Position numbers and translations under genes: made by a program
Shown here: piece by piece, positions 1 through 11,418 of the stretch
Position numbering within the stretch: position 1 is the stretch's first letter
Layout: each line of letters starts with the position of its first letter
The notes under the pieces: model-generated
Told to the model about the DNA's origin: nothing
What the model saw: only the letters and a program-made list of their open reading frames with translations
Database searches by the model: none
Assembly (NCBI GenBank): GCA_963920575.1
Contig: OY986971.1
Coordinates: forward strand, 20,078,492 to 20,142,491
Source of the DNA: Narthecium ossifragum
Taxonomy: Eukaryota > Streptophyta > Magnoliopsida > Dioscoreales > Nartheciaceae
Direction: 5' to 3'
DNA length: 64,000 bases

Positions 1-118
1 GGAAAAGCCATGAAAGGGGGAGAGGATAAGGATGAGGGAGAGGAGAGGAGAGAAAGTCCTCTCTCCCTCTGATAGTGGAGAGCGACGGCCAACGGCGGCG
101 TCCTCTCAAAATTCACCG

Positions 119-406
119 CCAAGACTTTCTGGCACAAGAAGATCGATCTCCATAGCAAGGAAGATCGATCTCCTTTGCCCAGAAACTCAAACTTGGGCTA
201 AAACACAAAGCCCAAGCTCGGATCTTCCGATCCCGGGTCCACCTAACCATTCTAATCAAACACTAACACAAAACACGGTCAGTGTGTGCACACGCGGGTG
301 TGGAACAAACCGACAAGATGCAATTTACCAAATTACCCTTGTGGTCTACAACGAGCCACGGGCCCGACCCAGGCGGTCGACCCAGGAATGGAGGGATAGG
401 TCCTCA
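119..406. mobile_element. LTR 3' end fragment, same family as the LTR at 9210-11418
   Basis: The segment is clearly homologous to the last ~260 bp of the solo LTR at 9210-11418. It shares the paired GATCGATC motifs, the stretch around GTCAGTGTGTGCACACGCG, and the terminal GGTCCTCA at 399-406. Bases 1-118 do not match that LTR and no start is visible, so this is a truncated or recombined copy. A purine-rich tract follows it directly, and the other copy is also flanked by G-rich DNA. Confidence 0.7.
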
Positions 407-408
407 CA

Positions 409-760
409 GAGCGGGAGGGAAGGACGAAGCGGAGAAGAGGGGGAGCCGAAGCCGGAGGGGAGGACGAGGCGGAGAAAAGGAGGAGACGGAGCCGAAGGGG
501 ATGAGGAGCCGGGGCCAGAGGCCGAGGGGAGGGAGGGGAGGAACCGTGGTCTCGGGGGAAGGAAAAGTAGGTAGGGAAGGAGTGAAGAAAAGAGGGCCAG
601 GGTCGGGAGAAAAAAGAAGGGAGGAGAGGGAGGAGAGAAGTGGCCACGTGGAGGGGGAAAAAAAGGAAAGAGAAGGTGTGGTGGGGGGGGGCGAGAGAGA
701 GAGGGGAGAATTGGCAGCTGGATTGGTGGGCCAGCATAGAGAGGAGGGGATAAGGAGATA
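409..760. repeat. GA-rich (purine) low-complexity tract
   Basis: About 350 bp of almost pure purine on the + strand (GGAG, GAGG and GAAG runs). Long overlapping open frames exist on both strands, but they translate to R/G/E-rich or P/S-rich low-complexity strings with no domain, so I call no gene. From ~840 to 1235 the sequence turns strongly AT-rich and has no recognisable feature. Confidence 0.7.
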
Positions 761-1235
761 AAGGTCTTGTCGGGTAGTCAGCAACTCAGAGAACGAGATA
801 GAGAATGGGTGAGTGACTGCCCATGGGTTAAAAATCGGTATGTTATTTATCATTAGTTTTTATTTATCAATGATATGCATCATATAGTATGTTATTTATT
901 ATTATTATTTTATTTAATGATGGTAATTACTAATATTTTTTTATTTAATCATGATTATTTTTAGCATTCTTTTTTATCTAATAACGGTGACTTTTCGATA
1001 ATTAAATGTATTATACGAAATTTTAAAATCTTATGTTAATAATCATTTTAGTTATTATATTACTTTCTAATGCTATTTAGTTTGTTATTACTTATTCATG
1101 TTAATTTTTACGTCAATTGCTTATGTTATATTCTATGTTAATTACTTACGATAGTTTTTATATTAATTGATAAATGTTATAGAGAAAATTTAAAAATAAT
1201 TTTATAACATTTAAAATTCGTAAAAAAAATTTTAA

Positions 1236-1670
1236 AATTTTGTAGAAATCAATTCATCTTCATTTGCCCCTTCGTACCAGCATGGTCACTATGGAGAGAG
1301 ATATGATCATGATAGTTATGCTACGTCCCAACATTCTAATCACATCGATCAGCCTCAATGGTCACATGAGCCTACATTCATACATGGTATTTTTGGAGAT
1401 ACCATATCATCTGCTTCGCGTGATAGTTCCGGATATTCGTATGGCTATCCTAATACAAACCAGCCATACCAACTACATCGGATTGAAGTGCTGACTATAC
1501 AGGCTCCTGTGACTGTCATTGATTTCAAGCATGATGTTGCAGAGTATCTGTCGCTCATTAGAGAGTTTGAAGTCTATTATTCTCCTTATATGACTTTCCC
1601 TCAATATATGCAGCACTTGATTTCTACTAGAAACATTTATCTTAGACCACCGATGACAGATTATGGTTAG
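1236..1670 (+). pseudogene. Terminal exon-like fragment, Y/S/H/Q-rich, unrecognised
   Basis: An open frame ends at TAG 1668-1670. It reads a Y/S/H/G/Q-rich segment (SYQHGHYGERYDHD, then SGYSYGYPNTNQPYQ) followed by a more ordinary ~60-residue tail ending PPMTDYG. No methionine starts it upstream. AT-rich DNA precedes it, and TTTTGTAG ending at 1245 could be a splice acceptor, which would make this the last exon of a larger, mostly lost gene. Low-complexity tails of this kind occur on plant transposases and FAR1-like proteins, but no diagnostic motif is visible and I assign no function. The following DNA to ~1810 looks like an AT-rich 3' flank. Confidence 0.35.
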
Positions 1671-2199
1671 GAAAGAGCTTGATATATGCTCATATGAGAG
1701 ATGTATTGAGTTGTTGATTATATGTTATGTATTGTATTATACTACATTGGTATTTTTCACTCTGCTTTGGTATAAAAGATTATATTTGGCCAATTAGAGA
1801 TGTTGAATACGAGTGAATTTTATTCATCTGGACTGGCACGACACGTACCGACAACACGTACCGTACCTGCGGGTTGCCGGCATGGCGCATGCTACCAGCA
1901 TGGCAATCCATAGTCTCGAGTCCTGTAACAATTACTCATAGTGAATGAGGAGCCAAGGGTCCTTCTCTTTGCCATAAAGAGTGTCTTCTTGTGTGTGTGA
2001 GTGAAGAAGACGAAGAAGGAGTGGCTAGTCGAGAGACGAGCTCGACACCAACAATACAAAGGGGTCAAGGACGTGGTTTTCTGGGCGCCATCATCGAACA
2101 AGTAAAGCGAAAAGTTTCCTCCATTATTTCCCCGATGACACCCCCAACCCCCCCCCCCCCCCCCCCTCTCTCTACACTGTCTCCAACATCTCCACTTTG
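1671..2199. other. No gene; GC-biased spacer with a 19-nt C run
   Basis: After ~1810 there is a GC-biased stretch with repeated CACGTACCG and CATGGC words, then a homopolymer of 19 C at 2148-2166 followed by CT repeats. Short open frames exist on both strands without domain content. The truncated 3' side of the Copia element begins near 2200. Confidence 0.5.
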
Positions 2200-4087
2200 A
2201 TATAAATCCCCTCGGCTCTTAACAACCATATGATTTAATTAGCCCATTGCCTCATATAAGGAATTTCATCATCTTCATCATCAATTCTACTATGACCTAT
2301 AATTATTTCATCAAATATAACATGTATTGATTCTTCAACCACCAAGGTCTTTTTATTGAATATTCTATAACTTTTGCTTCTCTCCGAGTATCCAAGAAAA
2401 CTCCTTCATCGGATCTAACATCAAATTTTCCAAAATTATCCTTGCCATTGTTCAAGACAAAACACTTGCAACTAAAGGCTCTAAAGTAACTAATATTCGA
2501 AATTCTTCATTTCCAAAGCTCATAGGGGGTTTTCTTCAAAATAGGTCTCAATGTTACTCTATTGATCACATGGCAAGAAGTATTAATCGTTTCGACCCAA
2601 AAGTACTTAGGAAGATTATTCTCACATAATAGAGTTCTAGCCATATCTTGTAGGGTCCGATTTTTCCTTTCAACAACACCATTTTATTGAAGGGTTATGG
2701 GTGATGAGAAGTTATGGGAAATCTCGTTGTCATTATAAAACTTTTCTAAATTAGAGTTCTTGAATTATCCTCCATGGTAACTTCTAATGCATGTAATGAG
2801 AATATCTTTATCATTTTGTACTCTCCTATAAAAGTTGGTGAATTCCTCAAAAACTTCATCTTTGTGTGTAAGGAAAATCACCCAAGTATATCTAGTATAG
2901 TCATCTACTAAAACAAAACCATATGAGCTATCACCTAAGCTAGTTGGTTTAGTAAGTCCAAAAAGGTTCATATGAATGAGTTCTAATGCTCTTGTGATGG
3001 AAACTACTTCTTTAGGCTTGAAAGATGATTTTACTTGTTTTTCTCTTTGACATGCATCACAAATCTTATCTTTCTCGAATTTGATCTTGGGAAGTCCAAG
3101 AACAAGGTCTTTTCGAGAGAGTTTGGAAATTAAATCCATATGAGCATGTCCAAGTCTCCTATGCCATAATCAAGAATTATCATTTAAAGCACTAAGACAT
3201 ATATTATTATGGCAAACAAGATCATTAAGATAAAATGTATAAACGTTACCATCACGATGACCAACTAGCATGATTTATCACTAATAGCATTTTCAACATA
3301 GCATTTTAAATTTTCAAAAATGACTTTGTTACCTCTATCACACAATTGACTAATACTTAGTAAGTTATGTTTCAAGCCTTCTACTAACAAAACATTCTCA
3401 ATTTTGATGGATGAAGTTTTACCAATATTACCAATTCCGATAATTTTTCCTTTGTCATTATCTCCAAAAGTTACAACTCCTCCATCCTTGGCTTTTGTTT
3501 TGTGGAGAACATGCATCTATCATCGGTCAAGTGTCTTAAGCATCCACTATCAAGGTACCACCGTTTGGCTTTTGAATTTGTTTTGATCTTGGATTTCAAG
3601 CACACCTACAAATCAAACTCAAGTCTTGATTTTTGGTACCCAAATCTTTTTGGGTCCTTTAGCATTAGTTCTAGAAATATAAGTAGATGTAGCATGCTTA
3701 GGTGTCCAAAAGGTTTTAGCACTAGCATGTCTCATGAGATAGCAACTAGGTATAATGTGACCTACCTTGCAACAATAATGACAAGTTGGTGCTTGTGCTA
3801 TCTTAGAAGGGTGAGAAGAAGATTTAACAAAGTCAGTCTTCTTTTTGTTGTTCTTCTTCCTAGGGTTATAGCCAATTCCTTCCTTATTTAAGGAGCTCCT
3901 TTGGCTATCAAGGATCTCATCTAGCTTATCTCTACTCTTCATGAATTTAGATAGAGTGATTTTTAAGCCATCAACCTCAAGAGTGAGATCTCTCTTGGAT
4001 TTCTTCAAGTATATGAGTTTTTTTTGCATATCATAGTTTGTGTTCTTCAATATGGTGAGCTCATATTGAGTGTTCTTGAGTTCCTTC
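2200..4087 (-). pseudogene. Copia gag C-terminus, protease/pre-integrase and integrase remnant
   Basis: From high to low coordinate: ~4050-3619 carries basic gag sequence with a CX2CX4HX4C knuckle (CHYCCKVGHIIPSC). 3516-3265 holds the protease/pre-integrase linker, including GLKHNLLSISQLCDRG, typical of Copia. 3139-2765 carries integrase, with ICDACQREKQVKSSF and VLVDDYTRYTWVIFL giving the zinc-proximal and first catalytic Asp regions. 2760-2200 continues as the integrase C-terminal part, readable only across stops (INTSCHVINRV, RPILKKTPYELW). Several stop codons and frameshifts separate these blocks. No RT or RNase H follows. Confidence 0.85.
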
Positions 4088-5887
4088 TGACGCGCCTTGA
4101 AATGTGTCGTTAATTAAATCAAAGGCGGACAAAACAAATTACCGAACTACTAATTAACTACAACGTAGTTAATAGGAGTATGGGTCGAATTCTCAAGGAA
4201 TTAGATGGTCAAACTACAAATGCAATATAGTCTCTACAATAGTTGGAAACAATTGGATTGATTATTTGAGTTTTCTAACTAAAATATTCTAAAACAACTA
4301 AGGAGGAAATTTATCAAGGAATAAGTCCTAGGGAATTCCAATCCGAATTAGGGTCTAAATATTATCTCTATGAATCAAGATGAATGACACTTAAGAGATG
4401 GTCTAAATTGGAGATCGACGAGCGTAGGGTTAGTATCGCTCGCCGCTAATGAGACGTCGGGTTAAGATCATCTCATCGCGTGAATCACAAGGTAAAGATC
4501 CATGATCGAGGCTCTAATTCGATCATAGCTCAACAATCACTGGACTAAGGTCATATTGTTGGCAAAGGATCAAGGCTTTGTATGGATAAGGTCTTGGATT
4601 GAGATGGGTTTAATACCTCAATCCCATTCCTCATCTAAGTCAAGAATGGTGAGTGGATAGCTTTGGCTTTGGGTGGTTCTAGCACCCCAAGATCCTATCC
4701 TTAGATCAAGGATTCATCCCTTAGAGTTGGCTATGGTTCTAGCATAGCCTCTTCTTTGAGGAATTAAATCAAACATCTAGTAAGCATCATCTTATTCTCA
4801 AGCAATTACATTTCAAAAGAGGTATTCAACCATTCAATAATGGAATTCATTAAAGAAATATGGAATTACATGTGAATTCATACAAATATCATCTCACAAG
4901 AGTCATTATATCAAGAATCTAAAGAGAAATCTAAGAGAAAGACCTAAGACATCAAGGAATTCCCAAGGAGGAGGGATTTAGCCATTCATCTTGGGTAGGA
5001 AATCCATGGAAGAGGAGGCTTTACCCATCTTCTCCATCAAAATCTACCCTTCAAGCTCTCAATCTCTCTCTCACTCTAAGGGGGAAGAAGGCTGAAGAAA
5101 AGGTCCAGAAAAGATGGGAGAAAAGATGGGGAAAAGATCCCTAAAATAAGAGCCAAAACCCTATTTATAGGCCCCAAATCGTGGACCCTTGGATCAGATT
5201 TGAACCGTCCATTTTTACCCATCAGCCGGTCTTGGATCGATCCAAAATAGGTTTGGATCGATCCAAGATGTCAAAATTTGAGTTTCTAACGGCTTGGATC
5301 GATCCAATATGAGTTTGGATCGATCCAATGTGTAACAAAGAGTCATGGCTCACTGGAAAGGGTTTTGGATCGATCCAGACTGGTTCGGATCGATCTAAAT
5401 ATTTTGGATCGATACATTAAAGGTTTGGATCGATCCGATGTGTAAAACTGCAAAACTGGTCTCTGGAAAGGGTTTTGGATCGATCCAGACTGGTTTGGAT
5501 CGATCCGGAATAAGTTTGGATCGATCCAGACTGGGTTGGATCGATCCGGAATAGGTTTGGATCGATCCATAATTTTGGGATCGATCCAAATATTCTGGAT
5601 CCATCCAGACTGGGTCTGGATCAAGTCTGGATCAATCCAGACTGGGTCTGGATCAAATCTGGATCCAGACAGACTGGGTCTGGTCTGGATTCAATTCAGA
5701 TTGGGTCTGGTTCAATCCGAATATGGCAGATTTTGTGTAATTTATGTCTTTTAAGCCCGGAATCGATGCAACTCTCTTTGGAAACTCTTGTACATGAAAT
5801 AACATGAAAAGATATTAGAAATGCATTGCTTGAGAGCTAACAAAGCCAAGTTAAATGGGTGAATTATGCATATTTTATGACTCATCA
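4088..5887 (-). mobile_element. Solo LTR (1800 bp), Athila/Tat-like family, TSD CCTTC
   Basis: The + strand sequence begins TGACGCGCC and ends GACTCATCA, and identical 5-bp copies of CCTTC (4083-4087 and 5888-5892) flank it. The same ends occur in the solo LTR at 62069-63619. By comparison with the LTR at 59350-61180, the sense strand is the minus strand. It contains a block of about 14 GGATCGATC palindromes (5231-5590), then degenerate TCTGGATC repeats to ~5720. Open frames inside the palindrome block are by-products of the repeat. It sits inside the gag of the Copia element. Confidence 0.93.
5231..5720. repeat. Array of ~14 TGGATCGATCCA-type palindromes
   Basis: Roughly every 20-40 bp there is a near-perfect palindrome centred on GATCGATC, flanked by TTGG and CCAA or CCAG. 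Downstream (5590-5720) the array decays to GTCTGGATC words. It lies wholly inside the solo LTR at 4088-5887. Confidence 0.9.
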
Positions 5888-7206
5888 CCTTCTCAAGTAT
5901 GTCACTAGTGTCACAAGAGTTGTTGTCTAGCATGCATTTGTTTTCTTTTTCTAAGGTGCCAATCCTATGCATGGCATCTAATTTTTCTTCTTCTACTTTC
6001 TTCAAGTCCTCACAAGTAGCATAGTATTTCTTTTTAAGGAACTTGAAATCCCTAGCTAAGGCATGATAAGCATCAAATAGTTCATCAAATGCAAGCTCAT
6101 CTTCTACCTCATTTTTCTCTTCTTCCTCATCTCCTCGTGACATCAAGTATATGTTGGCAATCTCTTGTTCCTCTTCATCGGATGAGATTTCCACATTGCT
6201 TTTTCCCCAAGTTGCTATTATTGCTTCTTTTTTTTTTGAACTCCTTCTTTGTAGGCTTCTTGAGTTGAGGACACTCATTCTTGAAGTGTCCGAACTTCCT
6301 ACACTCATAACATATAACATCGTTAGAGTTAGAAGAAGTAGCATTATATTTTTCACCTTTGGGGAACTTTTTCTTGAAGAATTTCTTTCCTCCTTGACGC
6401 TTGAAGATCTTTTGGATTCTCCTTGAGATCGTCACCAATTCTTCATTATCGTCTCCTTCACTTAAATCTGATGACTTTTTGTTTGATGACTTGAATGCAA
6501 CGACCTTCTTCTTCTTGTCTCTTTCGTCGTTACTTCTCTTCAAGTTCATCTCATAAGTCATGAGTGAACCCAATGAGCTCATCAAGTGACAACTTGGATA
6601 GATCTTTGGCTTCTTCGATCGCCGCCACTTTAGGATCCCATGACTTCGGTAGACACTTAAGTATCTTTCTCACAACTTCATTGTTAGCATAAACTCTTCC
6701 AAGAGATTCAAACACATTTAATATATTAGTAAAACATATAAACATTTCACCAATGGTTTCATCATTCTTCATGCAAAAGAGTCCATACTCATGTACAAGC
6801 ATACTAATTCTAGACTCTTTAACTCGGCTAGTTCCTTCATATGTAAACTCGAGCTTATCCCATATCTCTTTCGCTGATTTGCATGCCGAGACCCTATTGA
6901 ATTCACTAAGGCTAAGGGTACAAAATAGAAAGCTTTTAGCCTTGACATTTGTTTGAAGGTTTTTGAGATCAGTTGGAGTGTAGTCACTCTTAGTTTTTGG
7001 GACTTCTTTCCCTTCAACTATTTTCAATGGAACATTAGGTCCATTCTCTATGACTAGCCAAGCTTCATAAATGAATATTTCCATTTTGGTCTTCCGATAC
7101 GTATAATTCGATCCATTGAAATATGGTGGCATATTGGTAGCTTGTCCCTCTACGTTTTTCATCTCTAGATAGGATCCTCTAAGGGTTGTTAAACCACTAA
7201 AATAGA
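5888..7206 (-). pseudogene. Copia gag N-terminal and middle region
   Basis: On the - strand the frame around 7190-6551 carries the gag capsid-like part (PPYFNGSNYTYRKTKMEIFI, AKEIWDKLEFTYEGT). After a frame change it continues at 6585-6175 with a zinc knuckle CYECRKFGHFKNEC. A very acidic, probably coiled-coil segment (SSDEEEQEIANIYLMS onward) follows to ~5890. The usual gag start lies near 7160, just after the primer-binding site. The continuation of this frame was separated from the 4087 side by insertion of the solo LTR. Confidence 0.85.
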
Positions 7207-7224
7207 GACATATCTCTGATACCA
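7207..7224 (-). other. Primer-binding site of the Copia element (initiator Met-tRNA)
   Basis: On the - strand it reads TGGTATCAGAGATATGTC; the first 11 bases are the usual plant Met-tRNA primer site. It lies 2 bases inside the LTR edge at 7227, which fixes the orientation and the LTR boundary. Confidence 0.85.
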
Positions 7225-7226
7225 AT

Positions 7227-8369
7227 TGAAGGTCCAAGATGGGGGGTGAATTGGACACTTTTCGAAAAACTAGATTAATTGAAAAATTAGGTAGTGAAGA
7301 TCTAAGACCTTAAATGCTTGTAAATGAGATGAAAACACAAGTCAAACAACATGCAAGAATAAATGAGAGAGAGGTTAGAGAGATTGCACCGATTTGATAG
7401 TGGTTTGATCCAACTCTTAGTCAACGTCCACTTCTCTCAAGGTTCTCCTTGAGATTCTACTACTTGCAAATCGTTATAAGGTTTTTCTCCAATCTTCCGG
7501 GGGCTTGGTAATCTTACAATCACTCCCAACAACAGTTGGATGGATCTCAATGTACTTCTTCACACTCGAAGAAGGTTTACAAAGGTTTAGGCTCAAGAGA
7601 AATAAGCAGAAAACTTAACCTAAAACTTACACAAATGATCTCATAAATATCAATAATAGTTGTAGCAAGTTTACACAAGAAAACTACTTATATCTGGCCT
7701 TCAACCAGCTCAAAAATAAGCTCCAACGGCTCCCTGCAACTCTCCAACGGCTAGTTTTTTTACTCCGCACGTTGCTGGTGATCGATCCATGCATTGTCCA
7801 TCACATCGACTGCCAGGTTCAAAACTCAGCCTTCTTGAGCCGCGGTCGATCTACCTATTGACTACCAGATCGACCGTGAGCTTATGTTGTGAAAAATTCT
7901 TCCCATGGTCAATGCTCTGATCAACAGTTGCTTCTTCACTTGAGTCAACATTGTCCGCGGTCGATCTACGCATCGACTGCCAAATCATTCGTGAGCGTAC
8001 AACAATTAAAAAACAATTTCTCTCCAAGCCAACACTTAGCTAAAATATATAAATCACAAACAAACTCCACGATCGACCGGTCCATCGACCGTGAGGCTCT
8101 GTCAGAAAAATGGCTTCCCAAGGTCGATGCCTTGATCGATCGCAAGCCAACATTTCATTTGGCCAAGTTTGGTGCATCCACCGTGCAACCCCGCGGTCGA
8201 TCCATGGATCAATTGTCGCATTCCCACGGTAGATCCTTGCATCGACCGTCAGTACCATAATTTCTCAAATATTGAATTTAAGGCTTCCAATTAAAGGGTA
8301 ATTAATATTAAACATATATTTTATCATTTAATGTATATTAGCATCATCAAAATAAGATTAGGATCAACA
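7227..8369 (-). mobile_element. 5' LTR of the Copia element (1143 bp)
   Basis: On the - strand it starts TGTTGATCCTAATC at 8369 and ends GGACCTTCA at 7227, next to the primer-binding site. The part at 7780-8260 is rich in GATCGACC, GGTCGATC and GATCGATC words, many in inverted pairs. The outer base 8369 is followed directly by a GATAGTGGAT minisatellite. Confidence 0.85.
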
Positions 8370-8500
8370 GATAGTGGATTATGGTAGATAGTGAATAGTG
8401 GATGGTGGATTATGATGGATAATGGATAGTGAATTATGGTGGATAGTGGATAGTGAACAGTGAATTATGATGAATAATGGATAGTGGATAGTGAAAACTT
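8370..8500. repeat. Minisatellite of GATAGTGGAT/TATGGTG words
   Basis: About 130 bp of imperfect tandem repeats built from GATAGTGGAT, GATAGTGAAT and TTATGGTG begin at the first base outside the Copia LTR. From 8510 to 9209 I see only AT-rich DNA grading into degenerate GATCTGATC words (8650-8760) and then a G-rich stretch whose open frames are R/G-rich and carry no domain. Confidence 0.75.
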
Positions 8501-9209
8501 GATTATACACATTTTTAATCAAAACTCATTTAAAAGATACAAAATACAAGGAATTTGTAAGTGTATCTTATGAGGCTAGATCGCTCGTAATGGGTCTTGA
8601 ACTAAGAAATGGCTCAATCAAATCAGCTTAATCTAAATCGAAATTGGTTGAAATTAGCTTTAATTTGATTAGATCTGATTGGCAGAGACTGAGCCTGATC
8701 GGATCTGACTGGTCTGGATCTGGGTCAGATCCAATTTGGTTGATTGAGTCAACTCAGATCTAATCAAGTGGAGAGGAAGCTAGGTTGATCGAACGGCTGA
8801 GGGGGCTCTGGCTTTGATCGACGGCAAGGAGGGACTATCGGTGGTCGGTGCCGGTAGGGATGAAGTCGTGGTGGCTTGGGGAGTCGATCCAACAGGTCGA
8901 ATCGTCAGCAGAACCGTTGGAGGCGGCGACGACACTCTTGGAGAGAGGAAGACCGTCGTCGCCGGATCAGAGTCGAATCTGAGCTAGAGATGAAGGAGGA
9001 GAGGTTGTGGGGGTTTCGGATCTGGTGGTGGAGGACCTCGGGGAGGCCAGAGGCGGTGGACTTGGGTGGCGAAGGCGCCGGTCTGAGAGAAGAGGGGAGC
9101 TCGGGCTTGAGGGGTTTCCGAGGGAGAGGAGGATGGCGTCGGAGTTGGGTTGCTGGCCACAGGGGAGGTCGCAGGGTGGTCGTGGAGGTCGGAAGGTGTC
9201 ATGGCGACG

Positions 9210-11418
9210 TGTCGCGCCCCGACCCGCGTAGGCCTAACCGGGCCGGGCGACGCGAAGTGGAACCTAACCTACTGCGGAAATTTTGGCGAGGTTTCCCTCT
9301 AATCGTAGTGGTTACCCTAGCAATTCATAATCATCATGTATTATACAATCATTCACAACCTCAAAAACTGAACTGGAATAAATACAAGTCCTCAAACAGG
9401 GAAATTATACATTTATCATTCATGTAGGAGACTATCTATAACAAAAAGGTAAAACTGAGATCACCGCTCCTCAAGCACCGCTAGACGCCGCCACGTCACC
9501 AAACACCTGCCCGGTAGGGGCGACCGAAGAAGAGCTAGCGCCAGCACCTGCAAAACGCAGCCCGGGTAGGAGTGAGCACTAAGCTCAGCAGGGACATTAC
9601 ATTACGACACTCACAAGGGAGGGAACACAACAGTGTCGCCCCCAAGCAAAGCCTGGATGTATACAGAGGTCCCATAACCCCACCGGACGTCCCAGAACGC
9701 AGGCTCCCAGCACTGCGGACTCACAGCAGGACCGTGAACACTACTGGCGGGACAAGGCACCGCTGAGTGGGCATGCCCCCACTCAGAGAGTCAAAGACTG
9801 CCGGACGCCGGCTACACCTCAGGACTTAGCTCGAGGCCGACACGACCTCTAAACATCAAACAACATGTATTCAGGTCATCTAACCCTATCATCGAAAATC
9901 GACTGAATACTACAAATCGAGTCCTGGACCAAGCTACCCGCAACGGTCCTAGAGCTAGATCTGGACTACCCGAAAGTCCCGGATTGGCGATCAACCCATC
10001 CCCTGCGTCCTACTCTTATGCAGCTAATGCGCAACACAATGCATGCTATGAACATACGCAGGATAATACATGTAAGCATGCAGCAATATGTGATGATATA
10101 AATAACAAGGTCTGGGTACCGCACCCTGCCGCCCCGGGGTGGTGAACAGGTAAATAAGGTCTAGAAACTGCTACAGTGGTACCACCACCAACTATCAGCA
10201 GTCTACCACAACACCTGCACCGGGCAGCAGCCCCGCAAACAACAGCTCACATATATCACAGATAAAGCCCTCGGCGTACGCCGGCATGCAAGGCTAAGGA
10301 AAGATGTAGGGCTACCCGCCCGTTTATTTTAAACATCCTGGGAGTCATCACTCCCCCAGTTCACTACTGCCTCTACTATAGAGCTAACATGCTTAATCAT
10401 ATGTACCAGTTATAAAACAGTAGAGAAAACCATCATACAAAGCCCCGCGGGCAAAAACCACTTGAAAACACCTCTCAGCCACTAAGAGATCGATCTCCCT
10501 TCCCAAGGGGATCGATCTCCTTAGTACTTAGGAGAACTCGTCCCTGTCAACCGAAGGAGATCGATCTCCTCCACCAGAGGGATCGATCTCCTCCACCAGA
10601 GGGATCGATCTTCTTCGTGACGCGGAACCCGCCATCTCAGCCAAGGCAAAGATCGATCTCTCTTCAGCCGAGGGATCGATCCCTCTCGGGCTGGGCATGA
10701 CACCTCAGAAGGGATCGATCTCTCCTCCAAGGAGATCGATCCGAATGGGTTCTCCAGCGACCGGATGGCGTGAAATACCGCCGGAAAACATATCCAAACT
10801 TCTCAAAACTCTGGGATCTGATAGATAAGGATACCACGAGTCCAAAACCGGTGAAATCACGGGAAACAAACATGTATTTCTACAGATCCAAGCATAAGAA
10901 CATAATCAAATCGGAAAAACTAAAAACCCGAAAAGATTGTAGGTAGGAATTCCTACCTAAGCAAGAGCAGCTTCAATCCTAGCTGCTAGGCCTTGGATCT
11001 TCCTTAAACTCCTTCAAAATCGGCAGATTTGAGCTCCAGATCCACGGATTTCAAAAGGATTTAAGAAAATCCGCCGAGTCCGTTTTATAGGCGGACGAAC
11101 CGACCTATGAGGGATCGATCTCTTCTCAAAAGAGATCGATCTCTCATGACGAACTCAGCTTGACTTTCTGGCACAAGAAGATCGATCTCTTAGCTAGAGA
11201 AGATCGATCCGATTTGTCCAAAAAGCTAGACTTGGGCAAGAACTCAAGCCCAAGTCCGGATCTTTCGATCCAAGGTCCCACTAACCATTCTAGCCAAACA
11301 TTACCACAAACATGGTCAGTGTGTGCACACGCGAGTGTGGAACAAGCCGACAATGCGCAATTTACCAAATTCCCTTGCGGTCCACAACGAGCTATAGGAG
11401 TAGAGGGACGGGTCCTCA
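9210..11418. mobile_element. Solo LTR (2209 bp), TGTCGCGCC family, GACG flanks
   Basis: It begins TGTCGCGCCCCGACC and ends GGTCCTCA. A 4-bp GACG directly abuts both ends (9206-9209 and 11419-11422). A second copy of its 3' end occurs at 119-406. Inside are about 13 GATCGATC palindromes, in blocks at 10486-10750 and 11112-11210, usually as GAGATCGATCTC. No primer site or coding region follows on either side. G-rich DNA lies on both flanks, consistent with one interrupted host segment. The family is probably Ty3/gypsy, but no coding sequence proves it. Confidence 0.8.

Larger units (their letters stand above)
2200..8369 (-). mobile_element. Truncated Ty1/Copia retrotransposon, SIRE/Maximus-like
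   Basis: Read on the - strand, the order is 5' LTR (7227-8369), Met-tRNA primer site (7207-7224), gag with two zinc knuckles and an acidic coiled-coil region, protease/pre-integrase, then integrase. The sequence stops near 2200, inside the region just after the integrase core, so reverse transcriptase, RNase H and the 3' LTR are missing. The long gag with a second knuckle and the integrase wording suggest the SIRE lineage. A solo LTR (4088-5887) interrupts gag. Numerous stops and frame changes show it is dead. No target duplication can be tested because the left end is lost. Confidence 0.85.

Noticed and set aside
32..761. Long overlapping open frames on both strands in the GA-rich tract
   Set aside because: Low-complexity translation (R/G/E or P/S), no domain, no codon preference; produced by base composition.
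5343..5754. Open frames with repeated DRSK/DPN-like units
   Set aside because: They are direct translations of the GATCGATC palindrome array in the solo LTR; they appear on both strands.
8876..9427. 183-codon forward frame rich in R and G
   Set aside because: Crosses the start of the solo LTR at 9210 and has no domain; composition artefact.
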